This document shows, one piece after another, positions 26,277-38,180 of a DNA stretch of 64,000 bases. The translations under genes and the position numbers were made by a program. Source of the stretch: Cadophora sp. MPI-SDFR-AT-0126 (taxonomy: Eukaryota; Ascomycota; Leotiomycetes; Helotiales; Ploettnerulaceae); the NCBI GenBank assembly GCA_020747065.1, contig JAGMVK010000010.1:1426001-1490000 (forward strand), in the 5' to 3' direction. Each line of letters opens with the position of its first letter. Position 1 is the first letter of the stretch. A model generated the notes under the pieces. That model had not been told where the DNA came from. It did no database searches and worked only from the letters and a program-made list of their open reading frames with translations.

Positions 26277-27279
26277 ATGAACTCGATCAAACAACATGGG
26301 ATGCCCTCGAGCGCGCTATACAGAGTGCTCTTTGCCACTCTGCTGTTCATAGCGATAGCATCTATTGTTCTCAACCCGAATAGGAATCCTTACAACATTC
26401 TTCCCTCTTTCCGCAAGCCATCCATTAATCTAAAAATGTCGCCGTGATAGTCGATAAGCGAGCGGATCCAAGACTAGTTCCCGTCTCCTCCACTTCTCCT
26501 CCATCCTTGGGCCTGACTGGCCTATCCTCTTCTTCACCACCTCAACCTTGGGGACCGTATCGAAGACATTCCAGCGAAAGATCAATGATGGATCTATCCA
26601 ACTTCGAGACCTACCTAGCGCCCTCAGCTTCAAGAAACACACGGACGTCTCGGGCTTTATGACAACGCCTTGGTTATGGGAGCAGCTTGCGCCAGCAAAG
26701 CATGTCTTGCTCTTCCAGCTGGATAGTATCCTCTGCTCAAATTCCCCTTTCGAAATGAACGACTAATTGCAGTACGATCTCATCGGCGCGCCCATACAAA
26801 ACTTAGCAGGCTGGGGCTGGGATTTGACGAGGGGTTGTCACTTCGAAATCCAGACAAGACATTGCAGATCGTGCGTAACAACCATTGGACGGCTGAAGTA
26901 AAAGTATCCGAAGAGAAAGGGTTGGACGGCGTGCCCATATTCTCAACAGGAACTAATGATATCAACGCCATATTTCCCGGCCATGGCAACTCACCGAGAA
27001 TACAATATGAGGACTAATGGTTCTTCAAGAAGTTTATGGAGCTTCCAGGTGCGGTTCTACCACCCCTGAATGTATCCACAACATTTTCTGTGGAGTCAAT
27101 ACCGTATGGAACCCCTTTGGTGTAAGTTTCCTTTCAAATTGGTGAGTGGGAAGGACACGAGCTGATAATTGCAGTACCACAAACCAAGAAATACTGTGCC
27201 ACAGCAAAAAAAGCATTTAGATGAGTATTGTCCAGAGTATATCTTGGCGACTGGTCAGACAATAATTGATGCATGAACA
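26277..27279 (+). pseudogene. Decayed DUF5672 type II membrane protein gene
   Basis: DUF5672 proteins are Golgi-type, glycosyltransferase-like proteins of fungi with unknown substrate. The ATG at 26277 opens a short cytosolic head and a TM anchor (VLFATLLFIAIASIVL). Later blocks match the family but lie in different frames: NVAVIVDKRADPRLVPV (about 26435), LLHFSSILGPDWPILFFTT (about 26485), TTPWLWEQLAPAKHVLLFQ, DSILCSN, YDLIGAPI (26773), GLSLRNPDKTLQIV (about 26830), NDINAIFPG, WFFKKFMELPG and, after an intron, YHKPRN. Lesions: frame changes near 26430, 26485 (one base short in a C/T run) and 26810 (a G run), an in-frame TAA at 26764-26766 and a TAA at 27015-27017 replacing the family Gln in EDQWF. 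It is clearly broken; the final intron still has gt..ag ends. Confidence 0.8.
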
Positions 27280-28010
27280 TTGAAGTGGTTTAAGCCAGAG
27301 GAATTACCTTGAGCTGAACACTTTATATATTTGGAGTAGAGCACGAGCACATGCATGATTGAGATCTTCTGTTCATGTGCTACCCAGTTAGTAACCAGGC
27401 GGATAGTTCCGGCTGGTTGCTTGCAGAAGAATGTGCAAGTATTTTGAAGATTGAGAGGTCACCGGCACAAAATGGGCGTTATTTTTGTGATGATAACGCC
27501 TCGGCTTCCAGCACTATGCGGCTTCATGTCTATAATATCAAGAAGTGAGACTACTACCGCGTGGCGCTCACTCCGCGCTTTAAAAAGTCACAAAAGGAGA
27601 GAGGTAAGAATTGCAGAGGCCGGGAAGCTGCACTCCGTAGACCTTTGCCGAGTTGAAAGCATTGTAGTCGGAGTCTTATATCTTCTCATTTGTTGGTTAA
27701 GGGGGTCGCGCTTTTGGTCAGCGCTTGACACAGCGCCTTGCAGTTCAGCTTCCTGGGCACAGGCCTTAACTCTGCAGTTGTCATTTCCACCATCACGATG
27801 CTGCATGCCGCTAACTTGAAAAATTATTGCAGAACATTGGCAGAAAGTATGTAGGAATATACATAACTCTAGTGCTTCCCTTGCCCTTTTGATGCCAACT
27901 TTGTTATCCTCTAGGAGAACGTTCTTCGACAAGGCAGAAATCCCGAATTTCTAAGTAGATTTCCTTCACATTTCATTGTTCGATTGGATAAAATACTCGA
28001 ACCTCTTTAA
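27280..28010. other. Spacer between DUF5672 relic and SUR7-like gene
   Basis: No gene supported. It may contain an unrecognised first exon of the SUR7-like gene, but I found no ATG that could be spliced into frame. Confidence 0.35.
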
Positions 28011-28959
28011 GTCTTCGAATATGATGTTCTTTGGCGTCTCCCACGCCTGGCTATCGTTTTGCAATATTTGTATTTACTCTGTCTTCTTCCACTTCGATCA
28101 AAAGCTAAGCGCCTCCAAACAGCGATCTTCGCCGTCACAATCTGTATTCTAGCAAGCTGTCGCACCGTTTCGGAAAGTAAATACAGCTTGATAAACATCG
28201 ACCGAGTGTTCCTGACAAAAGCATTCGGAGACGACTGTGTGAACGCCAGTAGCCACATCCCTGACGTGTACAAAGTTGGGTTATCTGGTCCGTCCCTAGG
28301 CACCCTTTCCCACTAGAGACCTTTGTTAACATTGTCAACCAGGCGCTTGCAGAGTCACAGATGGAGATATACAATGCAAAACTCATCTCCCGCCATCGCT
28401 CAATTGGGCCGAGCTCCTCGAAGCCGACTACGCAGCCAGCAACACAACAGGAAGCCAGCCCGACATCCTGAAGAAATGCACAGAACTCATCCACGACCAG
28501 GGCGTCAACCATGCCTTCAACGACAGACTCGCCGTCGCGATGCTAGCTCTCCTCGTGATATCCATCATCCTCAACGTATGCCAGCTCGCCATCGCCCTAT
28601 TCAACGAATCCGCATTTGGGATGCTAATCTTCGTCCCGGCGTTCCTCGACGAAGTCATCCTCGTAGTATGTCTCGGCCTCTACTTGGGCATCAGCAATCA
28701 CGAAGTTGGCGAGTATATCCCAGACGGGACTCGCGTTTCTGACATGTCTATCCTCGGAGTTGGGTTTTGGATGCTGCTTGCGATCTTTTGCATGAGGGCT
28801 ATTTCGAGTCCGGCATTGTTTATAGTTACTGTGATTATTGTGGTGTCGATCCCCATTGCGATTGTTTCGTTGCTGTTGTGTCTTTGTGGAGGGTCGAGTA
28901 CGGTTGAGGCGGGTACGAATTATGTTGTGCACGTTGTGCATGTCACCACCGTTCATTGA
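28011..28959 (+). CDS. SUR7/PalI-like tetraspan membrane protein, start unresolved
   Basis: A claudin-like four-helix protein family of eisosomes, septa or pH sensing. Exon 28011-28287 joins over an intron (28288-28342, donor gtccgt) to 28343-28959, which is in phase and ends in TGA. Seen: TM1 (TAIFAVTICILASC), an extracellular loop with INIDRVFLTKAFG and IPDVYKVGLSG, CRVTDGDIQC and LNWAELLEADYAASN, then three TM helices (AVAMLALLVISIILNVC, a helix near MLIFVPAFLDEVILVVC, and ILGVGFWMLLAIFC with ALFIVTVIIVVSIPIAIVSL). The YxVGLxGxC pattern before paired cysteines is typical of SUR7/PalI relatives. The upstream frame opens after a TAA at 28008-28010 with no ATG; an acceptor-like CTCTTTAAG precedes it, but no donor exon is apparent. 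Either a first exon lies further upstream or the gene has lost its start. Confidence 0.45.
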
Positions 28960-29992
28960 TGTCTGTGAGATTGCAATCTCTGGTATGTGGGGTTGACGTG
29001 GAATTAATGACTTGCATTTAAACGGGAGTTCGAGGGAAGGAGAACTAGTATCTTTAGACAGGAGTAGACTTGGGAGAAGTCTGAAAGCATCACGGAGCGG
29101 CAACCACGAGATAGGAACAAAATCAATCTTAACCACTTGGCCTTGCTGTTCACCACTACCAGGGTACTGAATCGTGGATCCATTCTGATGAAGTTGAAAA
29201 TAGAGCCAGACGAGGTAGATTGGGATATATTTGATTGCCTTAGACCGAGCTGCGATCATCCCCATCTAAGTGCATGAGCCTTTGTGTTTAAGATATGCTT
29301 ATCTACATTGATTAGATCCGACTCACTAAATAGTAAGTAGAAATACTTCAAAGTCTCAGTAAGCTAGTAATTCTTTATAGAGTTCTTATGAGTTGGCCAT
29401 TGCACCACGATATCCGCGATACGCGCATTTGCGATACTCGTCCTTGTGTGCTTTTGATTTGCCCGGAATACTCTTCACCTCTTGTTTATTTAGATTGGAT
29501 TAGCTGTTAATCGATACATGATGAATATTGATTCAATAGCCTTGGTCAGCATTGCTTGCGTGGACTCAGAAGACCCATGTCTGCGGCGAGCGATCTCGAG
29601 TTCGGTAGGCGTATTCGATGGCGAGTTGCGATTTGCTTCCAAACGTTCAGCAATCTGTATTGCAGGAGCGTTTACGCTTACCCGACACCGCCTAGGCGAG
29701 CCAGGCCCAACAAGCGCTGTCCGTCCGACATCCTAGGAACGCGCATTTCTGGTTAATCTGATCGAGTAGTACCTTCCTTCTCTCCAATTGGTTCGCTCCA
29801 TCTACGAAGACCTTTCTGTTCCGACCGACCTTCTTCAACTCTGGCCGCGCAACACCTTCAGCTGCACTGATCATCCAAGCAAGGCAGCATTTCAGTTCCT
29901 TGTACAGAATCCAGTTGTATTTGGCCACTTTGATTCTTATCTGGGCTGCGAAACCAGATTATCATTTCTATTCCCCATTTGGCGACACAAAC
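28960..29992. other. Intergenic region upstream of the alpha/beta hydrolase
   Basis: About 1 kb, AT-rich around 29270-29400, without a supportable gene. It should include the hydrolase promoter. Confidence 0.5.
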
Positions 29993-31271
29993 ATGGATGC
30001 GCAAATACCAGCAGCTGTTCCTCACCCATCCCCAGAAGACGGGCCAAGTCTCAATGCCGAAGAACAAGCAAATGAATTCATCTCACAGAGAAAGTTCCAT
30101 CGCTTATTCACTCTCCCAGCAACGAGTACTCATGAGGCCTTGAAGGTTTCGTACGGGTTTGCTGGGCCAGATATAGAAGAGGATGCTCCTACGATCTTGT
30201 ACTGTGGTGGGATGTTTGGCACACGATATCTGGGCGTCACACAGGACTGGATTGCGACCCAGAAAGGCGTCAGGATTTTGATGATTGACAGGTAGGCAGA
30301 ATCCAGATCCAAACCATGCAGGTTTTCTGTTTGGGGAAACATGTCACATATTACCAGCCTCATTATACTTTGTAGCTTTCTGCATTCTGACCTACAACAG
30401 ACCTGGCTTCGGAGGCTCTACTCCTGTTCCAGTCTCGCAACGGCTCTCGATATTTCTCGAGACCGTCATTGCTTTGCTCGCTCACCTAGAAATCGAACAC
30501 ATCGCGCTAGCGTCACAGAGTGCTGGAACCATTTACGCCCTCAACCTCATCGCTCACCACCCCGACCTACTCTATCCATCATACCCAATCCTAACACTCT
30601 TCTCACCATGGGTCCATCAATCGATCTCTGGTGAGACAACGCTCAAACTAGCTGCTTCACTGCCCGACCCTCTCATCAACAACTGGAACAGCATCATTGG
30701 TGGCATTGTCACCATGGGCATCCCGTCTTTCCAAGCAAGCTCTACTGTCTTCGGTAATATAACCAACCTCTTCAAAAGCAACCAACGACAGGCCAGATCA
30801 CGAGAAAGCGAGGAGAAATTGACCAGAGAGAACTATGGCGTCAGTTCTGCCGTTCAGACGGAAGTTGCGAAGAACGTGGGTAACTTCCTTTTTGCTGAAA
30901 ACACGTCCGGCGGTAACGATGAGGCGAGATTCTGTCTGAAGAGCGTACCGGGTACCAGTTGGGATCAGTGTGAGGTCTATCCGACATTCGTCCTGAAGTT
31001 GAAAGTTGAATGGGAAAAACGAGCGAAGGAGAATGGGCAGAAGTTAAAGCTTGATGTTGTGTTTGGCGAGGGAAGTGATTCCATGATAGGTACAGCCGGT
31101 ATGAAGTATTTTAAGGAGTGCTTCAAGCAGGAGAATTGTGGAGATGGTATCGAGGTCACGGTCACCGAGATTGCTGGCGCAGGCCATGACACTGTTATCG
31201 AACCTGTTTTTTCTCCAATGAGGGATTTGCTTGACAAAGTCAGGATAGGCTGGGATAGGACGCGGGTATGA
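29993..31271 (+). CDS. Alpha/beta hydrolase fold protein
   Basis: A serine hydrolase of unknown substrate. Exons 29993-30291 and 30401-31271 (intron 109 bp) join in phase and give 389 residues. Fold landmarks: TILYCGGMFGTRYLGV (oxyanion-hole region), ILMIDRPGFGGSTPV across the intron, ASQSAGTIYAL with the probable nucleophile Ser140 (a variant of GxSxG with Ser in first place), and AGAGHDTV with the probable catalytic His362. The acid is probably in the VFGEGSDSM segment. Between strands 6 and 7 a lid of about 110 residues includes a polar stretch (SNQRQARSRESEEKL). No signal peptide, so probably cytosolic. Convergent with the SnoaL-like gene 220 bp away; nothing links their functions. Confidence 0.85.
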
Positions 31272-31491
31272 ATTCACATGTGTATAAGCTGAAGAGTTTA
31301 GTATTCATAATCTCATGGAGACAGGTATCGAAGAGAACTGCCATTGAGCGTAAAGAACACTAGAGATTGGCGACCCCTAGCATGTAGATATAGAAAATAG
31401 AGCCTACAACACGACCCATCAAGTTGAAGCACCATCGAGGAACTGACTAGACAATATCAGCATTCACCTGCTCTCGATGTTTCTTTCTGGA

Positions 31492-32517
31492 TCATCCTTG
31501 CCTCGCAACAAAAGGACAAGCTGCGGACGTAGCTCCAGCTATCTCCCCATCCCCTATCACAGTAGACGTCGAGTCAGCCGAATGAAGCGCCTCCTCCCCA
31601 GGAACCGACTCCTTGCCATGCAATAGCGTTGCTGTATCTTCTCCCGGCTTAGCAGCAACCACAGCCCTCGTAACCTCACCAGTAGGTGCGATCTGCCGAA
31701 ACATCTCCATGGGGTCGAACCACGTCTCTACGCTTTGCAGACGGACTTTGTCGTCAACTTTAGCAACCGTGATGCCTTGAATGTCAATTGCTCCGCCGTG
31801 AGCTTTGACTGTGACCTTTTCGCCTTTGCTGGTGAGATGTAAGTATACGAGATGTTCAATCGTTACCTCTGGAGAATGGTAATTGTGGATCAAGAGACAA
31901 CTTGTTGGACAAATACGCACTCATTGATCCCAACGTAGTCATTCTTCATAACACCCCAGTGCCTCCACTTAAATGCTACGACCGGTGGCCCACTATAAAC
32001 CTCCAGCACCTCCCACGCAAAAGTCGGCATCATCCTCTTGAACGTCTTATGACTGCTCGCAAAATCCGATTTTTCAGGATCGTAGAACTCGTTCGACGTG
32101 ATGATGGCGTTGTACGTCCCGACTTTCAGCATGTGCTCTGCACTTTGCGGAGGCCCGCCGTTGATGGAGAATGTGTAGTTGGCGTGGTCAATGGTGCGCC
32201 AGTCTGAGATATCGGGCTTGAAACTGGCTTCTACTTCCCAGTTCTTGACGAGGTTCTCGACTAGGTTGGGGAGCGAAGCTGCGGTGTGGTTTTGAGTTTT
32301 TGCTGGAGTTTGTTAGTCGATAGTTGAGAAATTACTGGGGAATCAAGCTAGAGAAGTACTTGCTTTGTTCATAGACTTCACGAGTAGTGGAGTAGTCTGG
32401 AGCTTGACCATATCTCCATTTCGCGGAATCGTCCTTCAAAGTGGCATTAGGATCAAGGAGATAGTCTGGTAAGCCAGGTGTCTCCGTGGGAGGAGCTTCA
32501 ACATCAGCAGCTGCCAT
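31492..32517 (-). CDS. SnoaL/NTF2-fold 'pathogen-related protein' homologue
   Basis: Related to the plant pathogen-related protein family and its fungal members, which have a SnoaL/NTF2-like cone fold; biochemical role unknown. Exons on the minus strand: 32364-32517, 31921-32302 and 31492-31828; phases agree for 290 residues. Motifs: LPDYLLDPNATLKD, LVENLVKNWEVEASFKP, the strong LEVYSGPPVVAFKWRHWG block, VKAHGGAIDIQGI and VETWFDPMEMFRQIAPTG. The C-terminal 60 residues are Ala/Ser/Thr-rich and variable. Intron 1 (32303-32363) begins with GC (AAA|GCAAGT), not GT; the join EVYEQ-TKTQNH restores the family sequence. Intron 2 joins VGIN-DKGEKV. The start is the only ATG before the conserved N-terminus. 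Confidence 0.85.
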
Positions 32518-34541
32518 ATTTACGGAAAATGTAGAGAGAGTAGTATGATTATTCTGGGAGCAGGAATGAAGTTAATTCAGCAGTAATTGTCACTCCAAAA
32601 AAAAGCTGGGGTAGAGTAGTGTAACCCCAGTATCAAAGTGAAAGGGAAGTTGATAAGATATACCAGTTCTCGGACATATGCTGACCGTTATTCTGCTCGT
32701 CCTTCTTCCTTCTTACCAGAATTAGAAGTTGGTGCATATGCATCTAAGGAAGGCCACACAGGAAATATCGGGTGGAGAAGACCCCAGCATATGTAGTCAG
32801 CAGAATTAAGTTTTTTTCCGCAGATACCCATGCAACCAGGCATTCCGATGAGACCGAGGCGATTATATTTATGAATGTCCGTCTTACGATTGGCTTAAAC
32901 CCATGTTCCTAGTCCGTACCAGCATGCTCGCCCTTCGCCCAGAGATGCTCGATATGCAGGTCATACTTTGAGGCTTGAAGGATTTAGCCTGATCAAGGGA
33001 AGCCCACAATCCGATCTGGAAGTCAAGCCGAACGTGGTGGCAGAGATTGATTGGTGATAGAAGGCGTACGAAAGGCCACCGTGCTGTGAATGATAGAAAT
33101 GACAAGTGCAGAAAACCGAACTGTGTGTTTGATACCCGCATGGAAATGGTTGAGACCAGATCTGTCTGCCGCAAAAGAGGCCGAACAAGGTCATGGGAAT
33201 GGCAATGCCTGAACCACGAGTTTGCGAAGACTGTAAGGCCTATGTGATAGAACTTCCACAGCATCACACACAGCAACTATGTCGGCAAAAGACGGACAGG
33301 CTAAGACTACTTTGTCTGACCGGATATATGCACGAAGCTCTTGCTGCAGCGAGAAGCGAAAGATGCCATACAAATTCTTGAGCAGATAATTGACGACCGT
33401 CGAGAGGGTATCTCGAGTCTCTCTGAAACAATGCCACACAGGACGTGCCGCTAGAAGAGAGCGATCAGTCAATTTCAATGACTGCAGTGCTCATACTAGC
33501 AGGGGTAAAATGTAATGACGATACGAAAGCGAACGATCTCGCCCTTACTTCTCGTCTGGCCCAGTGCGAGTTCGATAAAGAGTGAAAACCATGAAACGGC
33601 TGACAGAGCCCACTCGCATGTGCAGGAGAGACCGTAGCATAAGGTGGTAACGAACAGAAGACCATTCGAGAACGCTCGAATGTGTCCTTGGATGTTTCGT
33701 GAATCCGAAATCGGTTTGACAGCAAGGACTCAGAAACGAAACATCCACGAACACAGCAACGCACACCACGGCTTTGCAATCACCCGCAAGTCAGCTGGAA
33801 TCTTATCCCACTAGGGCGAGACAGTGACTATTTGCACTCGTGGTACCATCAATTCAATTCAGAAGCCTTCAACTGTACAGGAAATGTGGAAATAGTGGCC
33901 GGGCAGATCTGTCAAATGAAGCAAAATAATCAGGGATTCAAAAAATTGCATGTGTAGTGATAGAAAGAAATGGCGGATTTTCCTCGCAGTACTTGCAGAT
34001 CTGGGTACGTCTATACACCGTATTGGACTGACCAAGATGTGCTTCATTTTGGGATTTCAAGAGGCGCCATGACAGATGATACCCTAAGCGTTCCAGTAAT
34101 ACTGGCGGAGAAGCGCCAGCCATTGATCATACACTTCACCTCTGCAGACTTAGCGAAAGACATGGCCGCTCTATAGACTAGAGTTGAGTTGATTGTGCGA
34201 CCAACAGCTGGACAATTGTCACGGCTATTACATGAAGCTGCAATCGTGCAGCTTGTCAACGCCTTGTGATATAGGCAAGGGAGTATCGATGACATTCGAA
34301 GTGGTTAGTTATTCTCCAAAGTCCCGCAACACACGGATAGCTGCATTCAAAGACAGGAATCTTCGTACATCATTCGTTGTTGTCATTGGTGCGAGGTGAG
34401 GTTGTTGGACCAAGATCCCAATTATTCGGATGTTTCTGCCTCAAATTCTGCCTTACGATTAACCTCAGCTTTCGTCTCCAACTCGACATCACACAACAAC
34501 AACCCCGGTTCCTGACCCCAGAACGCGTCTCAATAGCCAAT
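32518..34541. other. 2-kb gene-poor region upstream of LSM2
   Basis: Short scattered open frames on both strands, none with recognisable domains, splice-linked partners or codon bias. I see nothing else in it. The right end is the LSM2 promoter. Confidence 0.5.
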
Positions 34542-35046
34542 ATGCTATTTTTCAGGTGCTTATACCCCGCGATAATTCCGAAGTTTCATTTTGCGCGAAT
34601 GCTAATATTCTCTGTCGCGGATAGCTTCTTCAAGACTCTGGTCGATCATGAGGTCACCGTCGAGCTCAAGAACGACATACAGATCCGCGGGACCTTAAAA
34701 TCGGTCGACCAATACCTCAACATCAAGCTCGATGATATTTCGGTTGTAGAGGAGCTGAAATACCCACATCTGGTCAGTGTTTCTGTGTGGCAGACAGGAA
34801 AGATTTTAGGCTGCGAAGCGGGATTGGAGAAGGGCAATTGCTGATGGATGCTCTAGTCTTCCGTCAAGAATGTCTTCATTAGAGGCAGTGTCGTCAGATA
34901 TGTGCATTTGCCTGGTGGTGCGGTAGATACGGCGCTTTTGGAGGACGGTTTGTACCCCGCATCTGTTTCTAGCTATAGATCAAGTCCTGATGTCGATTAT
35001 AGCAACCCGAAGAGAAGCTGCGCAGCAGGCTACGAAGGGGAAGTGA
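34542..35046 (+). CDS. LSM2: U6 snRNA-associated Sm-like protein LSM2
   Basis: A subunit of the LSM1-7 (cytoplasmic mRNA decay) and LSM2-8 (U6 snRNA) rings. Four exons: 34542-34555, 34625-34772, 34857-34947 and 35003-35046; the product is 98 residues, matching the family. It reads MLFFSFFKTLVDHEVTVELK, then the Sm1 block IQIRGTLKSVDQYLNIKLDD, then after an intron SSVKNVFIRGSVVRYVHLPG (Sm2), and ends in ATRREAAQQATKGK. The first exon is only 14 nt. The exons are separated by introns of 69, 84 and 55 bp, so no long uninterrupted frame exists and the gene is easy to miss. Confidence 0.95.
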
Positions 35047-36084
35047 TTCTCGGCTTGGTGATGCGTTATGGAAATGGTGGAATGAGGGTATACTCTCGAT
35101 ACGACTTACGAAAGGATACGCGCATGCAAAGTTATTGCCGATGGCTTTTTCTAGCCCAGCACACCTTTGCTACTTCCAGATTGAAGACAGCCTCAAACGA
35201 ATGGGACGTTGGTCTTAAGCATATGTTTCTGATCATGGATACATTATATGGCGGAAGATACGGGGCGGTCGGCAGCATGGTGCTTCGGAGTGCAAAAGGC
35301 TATGAAGAACAATACCCAATCGATGATTTGACCTTCATGCAACGGATATAAAATTATATGGGTTATGGTACTCGTTCTTCGACCATCGATCTGAGCGCAT
35401 TGTTAGGGATGCAGTTGTTCTGTCCTTCGAGAATGGGATGGCAGAGCTCATCACTTGCCGCAGGCGATGTAGTCGTCGGTGGGATATCAAGCGATATTTC
35501 TCGACTCTTCCGCTTTTTTGCCGTTCTTGCTTGCGGACGAAGTGCTGACCTAGTCTGCGAGTGTTCGAACATCTTTTTAGGCATCAATAAGCCAATGCCA
35601 TACCCCACGCGATTCAGCCTCTACTACTTGGCTATGGGATTGTCGAGCAGTTTTGCACCTTAATATCCTGTGAAATTTCTATCATGGCGGATTTGGCACT
35701 TCTACCAATAGAGGTTCCTCCGTTCGCGAAATCTGACAAAGTCGTTGTTGACTAAATTTGCCCTTTCTTACGTCTATCGCTTAGCAGTGTTTGCCATAAG
35801 TTCAACATTCTGTTATGAACTTGCCTCGAGACACTGAAAATGACTCTTTCGCATTGCTTTTCGCACTTGCGTTGTAATCTTTAATGTCTTGAAATTCTGT
35901 TTGGTGGCTTGAAAGCCACACCCGTGACTTGGGGCTGAGCCGCCTGATATGCTCAGCCTGATCAACTTACAACCCCTTTGAACTTTTATATGCATTTCCC
36001 GGATTCGCGGAGGCTGCGAATTACCAAGATTCTCACAATACACTTGGTCCGCCGTCAAAATAGTCCATTTCCGAGATTAGAGAG
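35047..36084. other. Intergenic region between LSM2 and the PigL_N-SH3 gene
   Basis: About 1 kb with no supportable gene; two open frames (near 35050-35350 and 35360-35660) have no ATG-anchored conserved content. Confidence 0.45.
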
Positions 36085-38159
36085 ATGTCGGATCCTCTCT
36101 CGGTGGCCGCGTCAGTGGCAGGGCTATTGACGACAGCTCAGATGACCTCAGCTGCGATATCGAAAGTGCTCTCTACTAAGAAGAGCGGGTCCAGCGAGAT
36201 AAACGATGTCAAGTCAACAGTCGATACACTACGACCCATTGTGCAACAATTACAAGTACAGCTCCTCAATCAGGCCAAAATCGATCCGAAACGAGCTGCC
36301 ATGATCATGTTTGAAGAAATTGCGTCAACATTGACAAATTTGGTGGAAGTCTTCTCCGACCTGAATAAGTGTATCGAGGGATTAGAGGTAGATCAGAAGC
36401 TTGGCTGGTTAGATAGCGTAAGGTGGTTGTCAAAAGCAGACGAGCTGAAAGGATATCTGCAGAGACTTGAGAAGAGCAAAACATCGTTGATATTGATGAT
36501 AAGTATTTTGACGAAGTAAGTAAGAGTTGCTACAATATCGCTATGCTAAGCCTGTTCTTTTCAGTTGACATGATATCACAGCAAATCTACCTTTGCTGCT
36601 GAAACCGCTGTCCAGGAGCTGAGAAGCCTGTGGGTACAAGGCAATGAGGAGATTTTAGAAAGAATGGCCAAGATAGAGAGACTGATGACACGATCTGTTA
36701 TGGTTGACGGCAAAGATTCTGCGTCCATTATCAGCCAGGAGAATGTTCGCGATGTCACGATCATGGCTTCTACCAATGCGAGTGTACATCCAGCTCTGGG
36801 CTACACGTTCAACAATGACCTTGAATCCTCACCGGTCTATAAGCGGGCTAAAGCATCACGTCGATTTTCGATAGATTCCTCCACTCAAATGACGCAGTCT
36901 TGGTCGATTCTCTCCGGGGTCAGACTATCGAAGATATCAAACATTAATGTACAAGCCCTCCCTATTTTCGAGTCTGACGTACACAACAGCAATCTCTACT
37001 CATTTGGGGGTACAGAATTCGAAGACCTACCCGCTACCACTCCTTCGCCAGACTCACGAAGGCACAAAAGAAGTGAATCGGAAAGTTGGCTGTCTCAAAT
37101 CAGATCGAGACTGACGCAGTCTGGCCCTAAGCTGACGCTCACTACTCAAAAAGGCAGCATTGTGCAAACAATAGTCCTCCCCAGAGGTCTCCGACTGCTT
37201 GGTCAGAACCCCACTGTCGGCCAGAAGCTTCTTAGCAAGGCAGATATCTCGGAGCCGATCTTGCTTCCTTCGTCCGCATATGAAGGAATCCTCACAGAAA
37301 ATGTGTCGAAATCTCGATCGCTAGAGCTTTTAGCCCCACCCGTGGTGGGCAATATACTACCAGACACAAACAACCAGCCAGAAGTGCCCCAGATCTGGAT
37401 CACAAGTGACACAGGTGTAGCTGGACCCGGAGATACAAGTGACTCTCAATATAGTGACTTACACCTTGAGTCGAAACCAAAGGAAAACCCAACTTATCCC
37501 AAGGCTCCATCAAAGATTCCCAGGCTAAAAGCTAACGTCGGAAAACCGAGGCTGTTACCAGATTTAGAACTGACAAATTTCCATGTGAGCGACTTAGACT
37601 TTCAAAGGGTCTTTGACGACGGTCGAAAGCATTCCAGTACTGGTCGGCAATCATCACCGGATTCATTCTCATCACCCGATTCATTCTATCGGGACTCATT
37701 TTCGTCAGCGATGCCATCTGACGATGCTGGAACTGGCAATTCTGAGGATCATGCTCTCAATTGCGAAGTTCTCTATCTTGCTGTCAGTCTGTTTGAGTTC
37801 AACATACGTCGCGAAAATAAAGAAGCTGGATATTCATATCTTACCTATCAAGCAGCGAGCGTGAGTGCACAGACTTCCTAGTGCTTGCTTACTTACTCAT
37901 AACAATACAGATATTCGACGTGATTATTGAGAAGGGCGAGCTTTGGTTAGCAAAAAATCACGATGATCCAACGAATCACATAGGCTGGATATGGAGCAAG
38001 CACTTTGTTCGAGTGGGTAGACACGACGATGAAGACCAAGAGAAGCAAGATGTGACTTCCAGGTCTCGAATATCTCGAAAGATGCATACAAGAAGCACTA
38101 GTGCTACTTCCGATTCTGCGTTTGATTATGGGTTCAGATGTTCTAATGAGGGACGCTGA
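36085..38159 (+). CDS. Fungal PigL_N-type N-terminal domain protein with C-terminal SH3-like domain
   Basis: Probably a cytosolic signalling or scaffold protein. Exons 36085-36515, 36582-37860 and 37911-38159 join in phase for 652 residues. Residues 1-160 match the 'fungal N-terminal domain' (PigL_N/HeLo-like) that opens many fungal ankyrin, NLR-like and SH3 proteins: MSDPLSVAASVAGLLTTA, DTLRPIVQQLQVQL, then LLK-type helices. The middle, about 170-540, is Ser/Pro/Asp-rich, low complexity, with repeated SSPDSFSSPDSFYRDSFSS. Residues about 550-620 form an SH3-like domain (VLYLAVSLFEFNI, GYSYLTYQA, IFDVIIEKGELWLAKN, GWIWSKHFV). The last 40 residues are Ser/Arg-rich. No nucleotide-binding domain or repeats are present. 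Function unknown; convergent with the Nudix gene, stop codons only 21 bp apart. Confidence 0.85.
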
Positions 38160-38180
38160 AGCAAGATGGCCACGCGTTGA

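Noticed and set aside
28624..29265. 213-codon minus-strand open frame
   Set aside because: Most of it is antisense to the SUR7-like coding exon, and the Arg/Asn/His-rich product there mirrors hydrophobic codons of the sense strand.
32518..34541. Several 60-130 codon frames upstream of LSM2
   Set aside because: Overlapping on both strands, no ATG-anchored conserved motifs, no phase-compatible splicing into a longer product.
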